From assembly GCF_030826625.1 (NCBI RefSeq), contig NZ_JAPJNQ010000001.1, positions 40,359 through 104,358 on the forward strand: a DNA stretch of 64,000 bases, written 5' to 3'. The first letter of the stretch is position 1. Every line of letters begins with the position of its first letter. Under the pieces are notes generated by a model. It saw only the letters and a list, made by a program, of their open reading frames with translations. It ran no database searches and was not told the origin of the DNA. Shown in pieces: positions 35,745 to 46,058 of this stretch. The DNA comes from Corynebacterium sp. Lineage in GTDB: Bacteria > Actinomycetota > Actinomycetes > Mycobacteriales > Mycobacteriaceae. The position numbers were made by a program, and so were the translations under genes.

Positions 35745-38700
35745 CTACCCAGCGGCACCAGGCAGCGGGTAGGTGCCGTCGACGCCGAGGCGGGCGTCGT
35801 CGTCAAGCAACAACGCAATCTCGGCCTCCTTCGAACTCTGCTCCGGCAAACGACGGCCTTCGATCACGCTGAACAGCGCGCGGCGGCCAATCATGCCAGC
35901 CTCGCGGTGCGCGGCACCAGCGGCCAGACGAGCATTGGCCTGCTCGCGCCAAGCACCAGCAGCGTCCTCACCGAACTGCGCAGCCACCGCAGCCTCGAAG
36001 ACACCAGGGTGGCCATAGACCACCACGGCACCAACGTGACCGAAGCCGAGCGATGTCAGCACGGCGGCTTTCACCGGACGCCCTGCGTCGGCAAGCGCAA
36101 CACCTTCACGCAGCCACACCAGGTTCTTCGCCTTCGGCTCGATCAGCGGATCCACGCAATCCAGCGCCGCATTGTGCGGCACGCGGCCGGTGCGGAAGAC
36201 GTCGATCAAACCGCCGGTCTGGAACAGCGCGGCACCAGCCTTCGAGTGGCCCGTCAGCGACTTCTGCGAAATCACAAACAATGGGGCATCGGCATCGCGG
36301 CCGACGGCAGGCCACAGCATGGAGTGCAACTCGGACTCGTTCGGGTCGTTGGCGTTGGTGGAAGTATCGTGCTTGGACAACACGGTCACGTCGTTCGGGT
36401 GCAAGCCCAGACCACGCAGCGACTTTGCCAGGCGCGAGTTTTCACGTCCCCGGCCAGCGCCCAACGCACCCAGGCCCGGGGCAGGGATCGAGGTGTGCGC
36501 ACCATCGGCATAGGACGCCGCGTGTGCAACCACCGCATAGACCGGCAAGCCTAGCTCACGGGCCAAGGAACCGCGCACCAGCAGGACGGTTCCGCCACCT
36601 TCGGCCTCCAAGAAGCCACCACGGCGACGGTCGTTCGCCCGGGAGATAAAGCGCTCGTCGATGCCCTGGTCGGTCATCTTCTTCGTTTCCGCGGTCGCGT
36701 TCATGTCACCGAAGCCGGCCAGCGATTCCACCTGCACGTCGTCGATACCACCGGCAACTACCACATCGGCCTTGCCCAGCTTGATCTTGTCGCAACCTTC
36801 CTCGATGGAAACCGCCGAGGTCGCGCACGCACCGATCGGGTGAATCATCGAACCGTAGCCGCCGACCAGCGACTGCATGGTGTGCGCAGCGATCACGTTC
36901 GGCAGAGCTTCCTGCAGGATGTCCGACGGACGCTCCTCGTCCAAGAAGCGCGCGACGAAGACCTTGTGCAGCGATTCCATGCCACCAATACCGGTGCCCT
37001 GGGTGGAAGCAATATTGCCTGGGTGGATCGATTGCAGCAGCTCCGCTGGGCTGAACCCGGCGCTGATGAAGGCGTCGACGGCGGTGACCAGGTTCCACAC
37101 GGCCATGCGATCGAGCGCATCGACCATGTGCTCCGGAATACCCCAGCGTGTTGGGTCGAAGTTATCTGGCATCTGGCCCGCCACCGTGCGCGTCAGCGTT
37201 GCCTTGCGCGGCACCTTCGCGGTGGCACCCTGCAGGCGGGTGACTTGCCATTCACCGTCGGCTTCGGCCACGCGGGTAAAGGCTGGGTCAGCAGCTTCGA
37301 TATCGCGGGCCTGGGCCTCGGATGGCACGGTGAAGCTGATGTCGCGGTCCAAGAAGACCGTCGCCAAGTCGATCGAACCCTGATCCTGCAGGTGGTATTT
37401 ATCCGACAGGGTGCGCACACCGGCGCGGGCGACGACCTCATCGCGGAAGCGTGCGTAAATCTCTTCTTCGGCGATAGCCGTGCCATCGGCGTCGTACCAG
37501 CCTGGGGTTGGGTCTTCAGCCCAGTTGACCAGTCCCGTCATCCAGGCCAATTCCAGAACACCGGCGGCGGTCAGCTCCACGGAGCCATCGCGCTGGATGC
37601 CGTATTCCGCCTCGAAACGGGTGCGGCCCGAACCCCAGGACGAGACTTCACCGACACCCGCGATGACGATCATGTCATCCAGATCTGTGGTGATCTCACC
37701 GGTTTCGACGCGTTCCGGCTGTGCAGGGACCTCGATATTCGGCAGGGCAGTGATGGTGGCCGGGGCGGCAGGGGCGTTGGCTGCAGCTTCGGCGGCGGCC
37801 GCTGCGGCTTGTTCCGCATTCGCCGCTGCCTGGGCAGTCAGCTCGGCCATGTTCAACGTGTCACCCAAACCACCGGTGAGATCCAGGTGCAGTGGGGCGC
37901 TGGCAGCCTGGGTGCGGGAATCGGCAGAGGCCAAGCTCATCAACTCGTGGGAAATCTCATCCGGATTCCACACTCGAATACCTGCGGCTTCCACGGCCGG
38001 AACCAGTCCGTCGTTGCCAGCCATCAGGTGCGTACCGGCCACCCAGCCGATCAGAACCTGGGCCAGGGTGACACCGTCGGACCAGCCAGCCTCAACCTTC
38101 CACTTGTTCATAATCGCATCCAGCGCGGCCTTGACCTCGCCATAAGCGCCGTCGCCACCGAAGACACCACGGTTCGGCGAACCAGGAAGCACCACGTGGC
38201 AGCGCTTGTCGACGCCAGCCTGCGCCAAACCAGCCAATCCTGCGATGGTGCGCTCGACGGACCACAACAGCAAACGTGTTTGGTTTTCTGCCTGCGGGCC
38301 GGCGTCGGCCAGCGATCCCGTCACTGGTGGGGCGGCGAATGGGAAGGCCAGGGTTGGGATCAGAGCTGGCTTGAGCAGCTTGACCTCGTTGCCGACGGAT
38401 TCCACCTGCTCGGTGCCGATCCAGTCGATGACCGCATCGACATCGCGGTAGGACGACAAGTTCGCTGGTACCAGCCACAGCGCAGCACCCGGAATGGCGT
38501 GCTCGGCATACAGCTTGCGGGCAAACTCCTTACGCGCTTGGCTCACACGCGAAGCAGTCATGATGACGGTCGCGCCGCCTTCCAGCAGGCGCGCGATCAG
38601 CGCAGTGGCAATCGAGCCGGGCGCAGCACCGGTGACCAGCGCAATATCCTCGGCATAGGTGCCTTCCAGCTCAGATTCTGCCAGCTTGGCGACGGTCTCC

Positions 38701-41700
38701 AGCTCACCCTGCCCACCATTGGCTGCCCACCAGCGGGCCTGCTTGGCGACGGTGGTGCCGGTGCCGCGGAAACGCTCGATGTCGATATCTGCCTGGCCCA
38801 GGGCGTAGCGCGCGAGATCTTCGCGGGCGCTGGCCCAGCGGTCGTCGAAAAGCACGGCCTTGCGCGAATCAAAGACCGGGGTGACGGTCTTGACCCAGCC
38901 GGTGCCGAGCTCGGCCTCGACGGTTTCGAACAGCGTGTTATCGCTTTCCGGGGTTTCCGGTGCGGGCTCGGACAAGCCCAGCTGCGCCAGTACGGTGCGC
39001 GCGGCGGTGGCCAACACGCCGTTTTCGCCGGTGACCTGCTCGGCGAATTCGTTGAGCGCGGCAGAATCGACCACGGAACCGCCCGCAGCGCCGGCACCAC
39101 CGGAAGACTGCGAGACCGTGACCCCGTGGCGGGCAGCGACCTGCTGGACGGCGGCGTCGACCAGCTCGTTGACCTCTGCCTTGGAGCTAGCGGTGGTCGG
39201 GATCGTCGACAGCGAACCGCCGCGGACCGAATCTTCTTCACGCGATCCCAGCAGGATCTCGGCTTCGATGTGGGCGATCCAGGATTGCGGCAGCGACCAG
39301 GTGCCGGTCACGCGCTCGCCGACGACAGCTGGCTTGGCACCGGCGGCACCGGTGAGCTGGCGCAGGCGGGCACTGACGGCCTCGCTGAGCACCGAACCAA
39401 ACGGACTGTAGCCTGGGGCGGCGGTGGCGACGCGGCCACGCAAGGTAGCGACATCCGCCTCGGCGGCGCCATCGATGGCAGGAACGCCCAGCTCAGCGGA
39501 CATGTCCATGAGTAGCTGGTTGCGCCGCGAGGACACACCGTTGGTGAGTTCTTCGACGGTATCGGAATCGTTGATCTGATCCAGGCGGATCTTGTTGGAA
39601 AACGCGAACAGCGTCATGATGGCCTCGGCTGCGGTGAAGCTGAGCTCGCCGGCTGGGGCGCCGGCTCCAGTGTCGCCACCGGCAGCGGCTGCTGGGGCGG
39701 CGGCGCTTGCTGGGCCTGCACTGTCAGGACCCGCTTCCGCCAACGGTGCCGGGTTTTCCGTCGGACGTGCAGCCTCGGCGCCGACCTCCGGGCTCTGGCT
39801 GGCTTGGTCGGCAGCAGCAGAGCTGGAGGCAGCAGAGTTGGAAGCACCGGCACCGTCAGCACCGTCAGCACCAGCCGCTTCGTCGTCGGCTGGCTCCTCT
39901 GTTGGAGCCTCGGTGACGTCGGCAAGCATGACCACATCCTGGTCGCGCTCGACGTTGTACACCGGCAAACTCACCCCAGCCACGGCCAGGGAACGCTGCG
40001 CCAGGTTGGTTAACGTCGGCGAGCTAGCCAGGCCGACCTCGATGATCTGCTCCACGCGGCCGAACAGGAGCTCCTGGGTTTCGATCCAGCGCACCGGCGA
40101 AGCGAACTGCCAGGACAACAACTCGATCAGCAACAGGCGGGCCAGCTTCTGTGGCTCCATCGTGGCGGCGTCGATACCGTCCAGGCGGCCAGACGGGGCC
40201 AAAGCCGCGGTGGCGTCCACGAAATCTTGGGTGAGCGCAAACGGGCGCGCTACCAGGTTCGGTACGTAGCGTCCGACCAGGGCATCTAGATCCAACGTCT
40301 CCGGCAGCAACTCGTCGAGCTTCTCGGCAAAGGCCGGTACACCATCGCGCAGCACGCGGGAGTGGAATGGCACATCGATGCCCGGGACAGTCACGAAGGC
40401 ACGCGGGGCAATGGCTGTGGCGCGCTTGGCCAATTCCGCCAGGCCAACCTTGGTGCCAGCGATGGAATACTGCTGGCCGGAGATGTTGTAGTTGACGATC
40501 TCTAAGAACTCGCCGGTTTCCTGCGCCACCTGGGCCACATAATCCTGCACCTCGTCGGCACTGACACCGATCATATTCGGGCGCAGCGCACCCATGCCGT
40601 AATTGGAATTGCCGTGCTCGTCGCGCTCGACCAACGTGCCCATCGCGGAACCACGCGAGTAGACGATGTCGATGACAGCTTCCAAATCGAAGATATTCGC
40701 CAGCGAAGCCAAGGCGGTGTATTCACCCAGCGAGTGCCCGGCATACATGGCGCCAGTAGCCAGCGCATTGTTTTCGCGCAAACGCTCAGTTTGGCCATAG
40801 GCCACGACGGCGAGTGCGACCTGCGTGAATTGCGTCAGGTGCAAAACGCCCTGCGGGTGGCGGAACGTGGTGCCGCGCACCTTCAGCTCCGTCGGGTTGT
40901 CGTCGATGATCTGGCGGATAGAGAAACCATGCTGGGTGCGGGTGTGGTGATCCGCACGACGCCAGGCCTCACGCGCAGCTGGCGAGGCATTGCGATCGCC
41001 GCGGCCCATACCCTCTGCCTGCACACCCTGGCCCGGGTACACGTAGGCGGTAGCCGGTTGCGCCAACAGCGCCTGGCCGACGGAGACGACCTCGCCGTCG
41101 ATGCGGCAGGTGACTTCCAATGCCGTGTGGATACCAGCGCGGCCCACACGCTCGGCGGTGATTTCCACCTTGTCACCGAGCTGGACCATCCCGAACATGG
41201 AATACGTCCAGCTGGTGACCGTGCCGTGAGTATTAGCCAGGTGCTGGGCGGTGGCGGAGAGCCACATGCCGTGCACCAGGGCGTCGTCAAGATTAACCAG
41301 GCGAGCGGCGTTGGTGGAGGTGTGGATCGGGTTGTAATCGCCCGAGACCAGCGCGAACGGGGTCATATCCTGCGGCGCCGTGACGGTCGCGCGGTTCACA
41401 AATGAGCGCGGGGTGGACTCGACTTCGCGGGCTAGCGCGGCACCGCCCCACTCTGGGGCAGGCGCCGGAACGCTGGCACCGGTGGCGCGGCCGCGGATGG
41501 CGAAGCGCTGCATCTGGGTAGCCACCAACTCGCCGGATTCGTGATCGCGCAATTCCAGTTCCACGGTGACGATGCGCCCCGCGTTGGATTCGTCGATCGC
41601 CGAGCACCAAGACTTCACATCGATGCGGCGCGCATTGCTCTCGCCCTTGCTGCCACGAGCAAGTTCGTGGAGTGGAACCCGCAGGTCAATGACGTGGTTC

Positions 41701-44700
41701 AGGTGCACGGCATTCAGCAAGCCCTCGATAACGGGGTAGTCCGTGCCAGCAGGCTCACCGTGTTCTTCGCCGATGCGGCCAGAGCCCAGTGCGGTATAAA
41801 TCGCTGGCCACGCAGGGCCCACCAGCACATCCGGGGTGCCCGGGGCGGTGGTGAGTTTGTCGCCCAAACCAGCGCCAGTAACTGCGGTGTGCGCCTGCAG
41901 CAGGGTGGTAGGCAGAGTAAAGGAATCTTCGGCATAACCGAACGGGTACTGCTCGCCGACCGAGCCTTCCACGATGGTCGGCAAAGCAGTGATCTCATCG
42001 CCGGATTCGGAGATCGAACCCACCCCGGCCAAGCCCGCCAACAGGTCAAAGACGGCACCTGGCAGGCGATCGTGGTCGACGACTGGGCTAGCACCAGTGG
42101 CGACGGCGTCGGAAAGATCGACGGGGATGGACACCGACTTCACATAAAACGGGCGCTGCTCTTCTGGCAGATCATCCCAGTAGGAGTCGGTGTTGATGCG
42201 AATGGAATACTGCGGGGCGGCCTCGGTGCCGTCGTTGACGATGTCGAAGGCCTCGGCCGGCAGCTCCACGGCAGGGTTAGCGATGGTGTGCCCATGCCAC
42301 TCCAGGCTTGGGGCCTGGCGCAAGAATTCCTCTGCGGTTTTCGCATTACCCAGGCGTGAGTACTGCTCGGTTGGCTCGACGCCAGCCTGCTGCAAGGCCT
42401 CGGTGGTGCCGGTTTCGAACCGGGCCAGCAACTCGGCGACGGGCTCGTCGACCTTGGTAATGCCCGCAACCGAGACCGGCCCCGGGATGATGCGCACGGC
42501 GTCGGCGTCGTAACGATCCTCCTGCGCCTGCCACAGGGTGTCCTTGGAGAACCACTTCTTCAGATCCCCATCGATGGCGGTGGTCCACGGCATTGGCTTG
42601 TTGTGCTTGTGGTTCAGCGAGACAAACCAGGCAGCATCGCGGGCCGCGACGGTGGTGGTGGCAGCCTGCGGGAAAGCGTCGAGCAGCGTGCGCAGGTTGG
42701 CTGGGGCGTCGGCGACGGAATCCAGGTCCGGGAAGAGGGTGTCGATCTCGCCATGATCGGACGGGTGCAGACGAGCCTCGATGCGGTGCAACAGATCAAA
42801 CCAGCGATCCTGCCAGGTTGGGTCCATGAACGGGAAGGCCAGGTTAACGAAGCGCTCCAGCCACTGCTGGTAGGTCATGGTCTCGACGTCACCGAAATAC
42901 GGCTTGGAGGTCTTGGCCAGCGCGGTGATGATCTCGTCGCGGTGATCCTGATACTCAGCCGGATCCAGCGAGGTGATCAGCCGGGCGGCAGCGGCGAAGG
43001 AGTTATCGATTTCGTGGAGATCCGCCAGCAAGTGCGACTGCCCGGAAGCCACACCACCGTTGGCGCTACCGCGGCCGACCCAACCGCCATTGGTATCCGG
43101 GCTGATACCCGGGGTGTCAACGAGCAGCTGTTTGACCTGCGGGGAAGTGGTGGCTTCTTTGGTGGCCATGGCGACCGTGCCGACGAATACGCCATCGACC
43201 GGCATGCGCGGCAGAGAATACTTCTGCGACCACGTACCAGTCAGGTATTCCGCAGCACGTTCCGCCGAGTAAATGCCACCGCCGACGGTGATGGTGACGT
43301 TATCGCGCTCGCGGGCAGCGGCGTAGGTGTCGATGAGCATCTCATCCAGATCCAGCCAAGAGTGGTGGCCGCCGGCGTGGCCGTCCTCGATCTGCAGAAT
43401 CAACTGGTGCTCCGGGTTGGCGTCTGCAATGGCCAGGATGTCGCGGATCTGCTTGGTGGTGCCCGGTTTGAAGGAAATATATGGGAAACCGTCGGCGCGC
43501 AGCTGCGCGAGCAGTTCGGTGGCTTCGTCGGCTTCCGGTACACCAGCCGAAATGGTGACACCAGTAATCGGTGCGCCGTTCGCGCGGGCCTTCGGGACGA
43601 TGCGCGTCTGGCCAAACTGCAAGTTCCACATGAAGCGATCGAAGAACATGGTGTTAAAGGCGACGGTGCGTCCAGGCTGCAGCTGGCGGATCAGCGAATT
43701 CTTCAGCTCAGTGAACAGCTCTTCGGAATACATTCCGCCGCCGGCCATCTCCGTCCAGAAACCGGCATTGGCAGCAGCGGCCACGATGGTTGGGTCGACG
43801 GTGGTTGGCGTCATGCCGCCGAGCATGATCGGGGACAAACCGGTCAGTGCAGAGAACTTCGTTTGCGTGTACGTCTTGCCATCCGGCAATGTGACCAGGC
43901 GCGGGGCGAACTCGGACCAGTCGCGCGCAGTAGGCAATTGCGCGCCGGGGGTAGCGAGGTTATCGCGTTGCGACGGCGTCCAGGCCGGGACCACACTCAG
44001 GCCGGTGCCCGCAACCAGCGGGGTGGTGAGTTTGGCCAGGCCGTCGTCAAGAACCAATGCGTGGCTGATGTGTTGGTCGACCATCTGGGCGGTCTGCGCG
44101 GTCCAGTCGAATGGGTGGACCAGGATCTCGCGGACGACGGTGGCGATATCGGTGTCGCCGAGGTCCAGTTGGCAGGCCTTAGCCCACTCGATGGTGAGGT
44201 CTGCGGCTTCGGTGAGGCTGTCGTGGTGGAAAGGCAGCGCGACCGGTAGGTAGGTGAAGTTCGGAGTAAGTTCTGAGCCGCCGAATTCGCGGGCCTCCAG
44301 GGCGTCGTTGTAGGCGCTGGCGCGTTCTGTGACGTTGTTTTCGACCGCTGCGAGCTCGTCCGGGGTGCCCGAGACAACGAAAGCGCGGGTGCCGTTGACC
44401 ACCGAGATGGCGGCCGAGCCGGTGTTGCTGAGGCACGTGTCGACGAATTCGCGCGGCAGGTCGCGGATGAGCAGCATGTGCGAGCGGGAATCGGTGGAGC
44501 CGTGGGCGACGCTTGCTGCTGTGCCCATCAGGATGGCCAGGGCAAGAGCGTGGACTGGGTGTTTGATGGCGGCGATGCCGAGGCTGCCCTGGGAATGCCC
44601 GAAGGCAGGGGAGTCGGCGTCGAGAGTGAGGCCTAGGTCGCGCAGTTGATCAATGGCGGCCAGCTGGCTGAGTACGATGCCCGGGATGCTGACGGCTGGG

Positions 44701-44987
44701 AAAACGTCATTGGCGGTGTTCGCGGCCGTTTTGGAGGTGCTGGCGCCGGTGTCTTGGGAACCTGCGTGCACGAGCGCTTCCAGGCGCTCCATGGCTCCAG
44801 GGACAGTGGAAGCAATGGTGCGGGCGTAAGGGCTGACCAGGCTGCGGGCCTGGGTCAGGTAATTGTCCAGGCGGCCGACGGCGTGGTGGCTGGCAGCGGC
44901 GTTATGCAGCTGCTTTTCCCATTCCGAGGCTTGACCAGCAAAAATGATGGCGGGGGCGCGCATGGAATCAAGCGGTGTCAAAGACAT
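35745..44987 (-). CDS. fas: Type I fatty acid synthase (single-chain FAS-I)
   Basis: De novo fatty acid synthesis; products feed phospholipids and corynomycolate. The 3080-residue order is acetyltransferase (GHSQG, Ser132), enoyl reductase (IMLGGMTPTT ~387), dehydratase hot-dog (SGDYNPIHTS ~1214), malonyl/palmitoyl transferase (AGHSLGEY ~1415), ACP (phosphopantetheine Ser in GVSSRRNQLL ~1816), ketoreductase (LVTGAAPGSIA ~2115) and ketosynthase (Cys in IGACATSA ~2717; KSLTGHSKAG ~2910). No phosphopantetheinyl transferase domain is fused. A ~90-residue Ala/Gly/Ser/Asp linker separates MPT from ACP, and an Ala-rich linker precedes the KS. AAAGGA lies before the ATG. A GlxR-like site lies 99 bp upstream. 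Confidence 0.98.
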   Translation of the reverse strand: MSLTPLDSMRAPAIIFAGQASEWEKQLHNAAASHHAVGRLDNYLTQARSLVSPYARTIASTVPGAMERLEALVHAGSQDTGASTSKTAANTANDVFPAVSIPGIVLSQLAAIDQLRDLGLTLDADSPAFGHSQGSLGIAAIKHPVHALALAILMGTAASVAHGSTDSRSHMLLIRDLPREFVDTCLSNTGSAAISVVNGTRAFVVSGTPDELAAVENNVTERASAYNDALEAREFGGSELTPNFTYLPVALPFHHDSLTEAADLTIEWAKACQLDLGDTDIATVVREILVHPFDWTAQTAQMVDQHISHALVLDDGLAKLTTPLVAGTGLSVVPAWTPSQRDNLATPGAQLPTARDWSEFAPRLVTLPDGKTYTQTKFSALTGLSPIMLGGMTPTTVDPTIVAAAANAGFWTEMAGGGMYSEELFTELKNSLIRQLQPGRTVAFNTMFFDRFMWNLQFGQTRIVPKARANGAPITGVTISAGVPEADEATELLAQLRADGFPYISFKPGTTKQIRDILAIADANPEHQLILQIEDGHAGGHHSWLDLDEMLIDTYAAARERDNVTITVGGGIYSAERAAEYLTGTWSQKYSLPRMPVDGVFVGTVAMATKEATTSPQVKQLLVDTPGISPDTNGGWVGRGSANGGVASGQSHLLADLHEIDNSFAAAARLITSLDPAEYQDHRDEIITALAKTSKPYFGDVETMTYQQWLERFVNLAFPFMDPTWQDRWFDLLHRIEARLHPSDHGEIDTLFPDLDSVADAPANLRTLLDAFPQAATTTVAARDAAWFVSLNHKHNKPMPWTTAIDGDLKKWFSKDTLWQAQEDRYDADAVRIIPGPVSVAGITKVDEPVAELLARFETGTTEALQQAGVEPTEQYSRLGNAKTAEEFLRQAPSLEWHGHTIANPAVELPAEAFDIVNDGTEAAPQYSIRINTDSYWDDLPEEQRPFYVKSVSIPVDLSDAVATGASPVVDHDRLPGAVFDLLAGLAGVGSISESGDEITALPTIVEGSVGEQYPFGYAEDSFTLPTTLLQAHTAVTGAGLGDKLTTAPGTPDVLVGPAWPAIYTALGSGRIGEEHGEPAGTDYPVIEGLLNAVHLNHVIDLRVPLHELARGSKGESNARRIDVKSWCSAIDESNAGRIVTVELELRDHESGELVATQMQRFAIRGRATGASVPAPAPEWGGAALAREVESTPRSFVNRATVTAPQDMTPFALVSGDYNPIHTSTNAARLVNLDDALVHGMWLSATAQHLANTHGTVTSWTYSMFGMVQLGDKVEITAERVGRAGIHTALEVTCRIDGEVVSVGQALLAQPATAYVYPGQGVQAEGMGRGDRNASPAAREAWRRADHHTRTQHGFSIRQIIDDNPTELKVRGTTFRHPQGVLHLTQFTQVALAVVAYGQTERLRENNALATGAMYAGHSLGEYTALASLANIFDLEAVIDIVYSRGSAMGTLVERDEHGNSNYGMGALRPNMIGVSADEVQDYVAQVAQETGEFLEIVNYNISGQQYSIAGTKVGLAELAKRATAIAPRAFVTVPGIDVPFHSRVLRDGVPAFAEKLDELLPETLDLDALVGRYVPNLVARPFALTQDFVDATAALAPSGRLDGIDAATMEPQKLARLLLIELLSWQFASPVRWIETQELLFGRVEQIIEVGLASSPTLTNLAQRSLAVAGVSLPVYNVERDQDVVMLADVTEAPTEEPADDEAAGADGADGAGASNSAASSSAAADQASQSPEVGAEAARPTENPAPLAEAGPDSAGPASAAAPAAAAGGDTGAGAPAGELSFTAAEAIMTLFAFSNKIRLDQINDSDTVEELTNGVSSRRNQLLMDMSAELGVPAIDGAAEADVATLRGRVATAAPGYSPFGSVLSEAVSARLRQLTGAAGAKPAVVGERVTGTWSLPQSWIAHIEAEILLGSREEDSVRGGSLSTIPTTASSKAEVNELVDAAVQQVAARHGVTVSQSSGGAGAAGGSVVDSAALNEFAEQVTGENGVLATAARTVLAQLGLSEPAPETPESDNTLFETVEAELGTGWVKTVTPVFDSRKAVLFDDRWASAREDLARYALGQADIDIERFRGTGTTVAKQARWWAANGGQGELETVAKLAESELEGTYAEDIALVTGAAPGSIATALIARLLEGGATVIMTASRVSQARKEFARKLYAEHAIPGAALWLVPANLSSYRDVDAVIDWIGTEQVESVGNEVKLLKPALIPTLAFPFAAPPVTGSLADAGPQAENQTRLLLWSVERTIAGLAGLAQAGVDKRCHVVLPGSPNRGVFGGDGAYGEVKAALDAIMNKWKVEAGWSDGVTLAQVLIGWVAGTHLMAGNDGLVPAVEAAGIRVWNPDEISHELMSLASADSRTQAASAPLHLDLTGGLGDTLNMAELTAQAAANAEQAAAAAAEAAANAPAAPATITALPNIEVPAQPERVETGEITTDLDDMIVIAGVGEVSSWGSGRTRFEAEYGIQRDGSVELTAAGVLELAWMTGLVNWAEDPTPGWYDADGTAIAEEEIYARFRDEVVARAGVRTLSDKYHLQDQGSIDLATVFLDRDISFTVPSEAQARDIEAADPAFTRVAEADGEWQVTRLQGATAKVPRKATLTRTVAGQMPDNFDPTRWGIPEHMVDALDRMAVWNLVTAVDAFISAGFSPAELLQSIHPGNIASTQGTGIGGMESLHKVFVARFLDEERPSDILQEALPNVIAAHTMQSLVGGYGSMIHPIGACATSAVSIEEGCDKIKLGKADVVVAGGIDDVQVESLAGFGDMNATAETKKMTDQGIDERFISRANDRRRGGFLEAEGGGTVLLVRGSLARELGLPVYAVVAHAASYADGAHTSIPAPGLGALGAGRGRENSRLAKSLRGLGLHPNDVTVLSKHDTSTNANDPNESELHSMLWPAVGRDADAPLFVISQKSLTGHSKAGAALFQTGGLIDVFRTGRVPHNAALDCVDPLIEPKAKNLVWLREGVALADAGRPVKAAVLTSLGFGHVGAVVVYGHPGVFEAAVAAQFGEDAAGAWREQANARLAAGAAHREAGMIGRRALFSVIEGRRLPEQSSKEAEIALLLDDDARLGVDGTYPLPGAAG

Positions 44988-45056
44988 GCAGTGGCATCCT
45001 TTACAGAAAATATGAGGAAACGTTCATGTTGTCTTTGGCTACCGTAGTGCATGCTA

Positions 45057-45075
45057 GTTATCTCACGCGGATAAC
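45057..45075. promoter_or_regulatory. Inverted repeat upstream of fas
   Basis: GTTATC and GATAAC are perfect inverted arms separated by 7 nt (TCACGCG), 70-90 bp before the fas start. Candidate operator; it does not obviously match the FasR site as I remember it. Confidence 0.45.
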
Positions 45076-45085
45076 TCGCGGGAAA

Positions 45086-45101
45086 TGTGAGTAAATTCTC
45101 A
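45086..45101. promoter_or_regulatory. Candidate GlxR (cAMP-CRP) site upstream of fas
   Basis: TGTGAGTAAATTCTCA matches 10 of 12 defined positions of the consensus TGTGANNTANNTCACA. Confidence 0.5.
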
Positions 45102-45162
45102 TGATTTTGTTTTAGAAACCACTTGTGTGGGGTGGGGCGTTGCTGAATGGGGTGGCAGGGTT

Positions 45163-46002
45163 TTACATGCCCGGAGGTGCAGCAGGCACGATTAGTGGAA
45201 CCGTAGTGCCACGTGCTTCAGACATGACTGGGTCAGGGTTGACGTGGGCATCCAGGTTGAAGACTTCGCTGAGTAATTCAGGAGTGATGACCTGAGCAGG
45301 GCTGCCACTGGCGTGTATTGCGCCATCTTTCATCACTACGAGATGATCGGAATAACGGATCGCAAGGTTGAGATCATGAAGCACCATAACGATGGTTCGA
45401 CCCAAATCATGCTTCAGGCGCGTGACCAAATTCAGAACGTCGATGGAATGCGAAAGATCCAGGTAGGTAGTGGGTTCGTCTAAAAACAACACATCGGTTT
45501 GTTGTGCAAGCACCATGCTGATCCACACTCGTTGGCGTTGGCCTCCAGATAATGCCTCTAGCGAGCGTTCAGCTAGATGTGCAGTGTTCGTGAGTTCGAG
45601 TGCGCGCAGCACCTCTTGTTCATCGGCAGCGGACCACTGGTTGATCCACGACTGGTGCGGGTGGCGTCCGCGTGCGACCAGATCCGAGACTAATAATCCC
45701 TCCGGAGCACTGGGGGTCTGAGGCAAGACACCTACAGTTTTTGCCAGGTTTTTACGCTTCATTGTGGTCGCGTCTTTACCGTCGACGGTCACCGTGCCTT
45801 GGCGAAGGGGAATGAGTCGGGAAACTGCGCGCAAGAGGGTAGATTTTCCACAACCGTTGGGGCCGATGATGGTGGTGATTTCTCCACTTGGGAAATCCAC
45901 TGAAAGATCATCGATGATGATGTTATCGCCATAACCGACACAGATATTTTGCGCATTGACGCTGACACCACGGTTAGGGGGCGTAGAAATTGGATTGTTC
46001 AT
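45163..46002 (-). CDS. Fe-siderophore ABC transporter ATP-binding protein (FepC/FhuC type)
   Basis: Energises siderophore import. The 279-residue protein has Walker A GPNGCGKST, the Q-loop in VGVLPQTPSAP, signature LSGGQRQR, Walker B VLFLDEPT with D-loop LDLSHS, and switch His VLHDLN. This pattern is typical of FecE/FepC proteins. It is last in the minus-strand siderophore operon, 56 nt after the second permease. The gap contains two copies of TTATTCTTAGT with 14-bp period. The ~25-residue C-terminal Pro-rich tail is extra. Confidence 0.92.
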   Translation of the reverse strand: MNNPISTPPNRGVSVNAQNICVGYGDNIIIDDLSVDFPSGEITTIIGPNGCGKSTLLRAVSRLIPLRQGTVTVDGKDATTMKRKNLAKTVGVLPQTPSAPEGLLVSDLVARGRHPHQSWINQWSAADEQEVLRALELTNTAHLAERSLEALSGGQRQRVWISMVLAQQTDVLFLDEPTTYLDLSHSIDVLNLVTRLKHDLGRTIVMVLHDLNLAIRYSDHLVVMKDGAIHASGSPAQVITPELLSEVFNLDAHVNPDPVMSEARGTTVPLIVPAAPPGM

Positions 46003-46006
46003 CGTT

Positions 46007-46031
46007 TTATTCTTAGTGTCTTATTCTTAGT
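46007..46031. repeat. Two 11-bp direct repeats before the ATPase gene
   Basis: TTATTCTTAGT occurs at 46007-46017 and 46021-46031, immediately upstream of the start at 46002. No strong ribosome site is present in this gap. Confidence 0.6.
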
Positions 46032-46058
46032 TCTTGTTACGAGTTGTTTTTAATTTGA

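Noticed and set aside
36840..39515. 891-codon open frame on the plus strand
   Set aside because: It is antisense to fas, created by the GC-rich codon pattern of that gene; the translation is His/Arg/Gly-rich with no domain.
42603..44249. 548-codon open frame on the plus strand
   Set aside because: Also antisense to fas, with no recognisable motif and no ribosome site.
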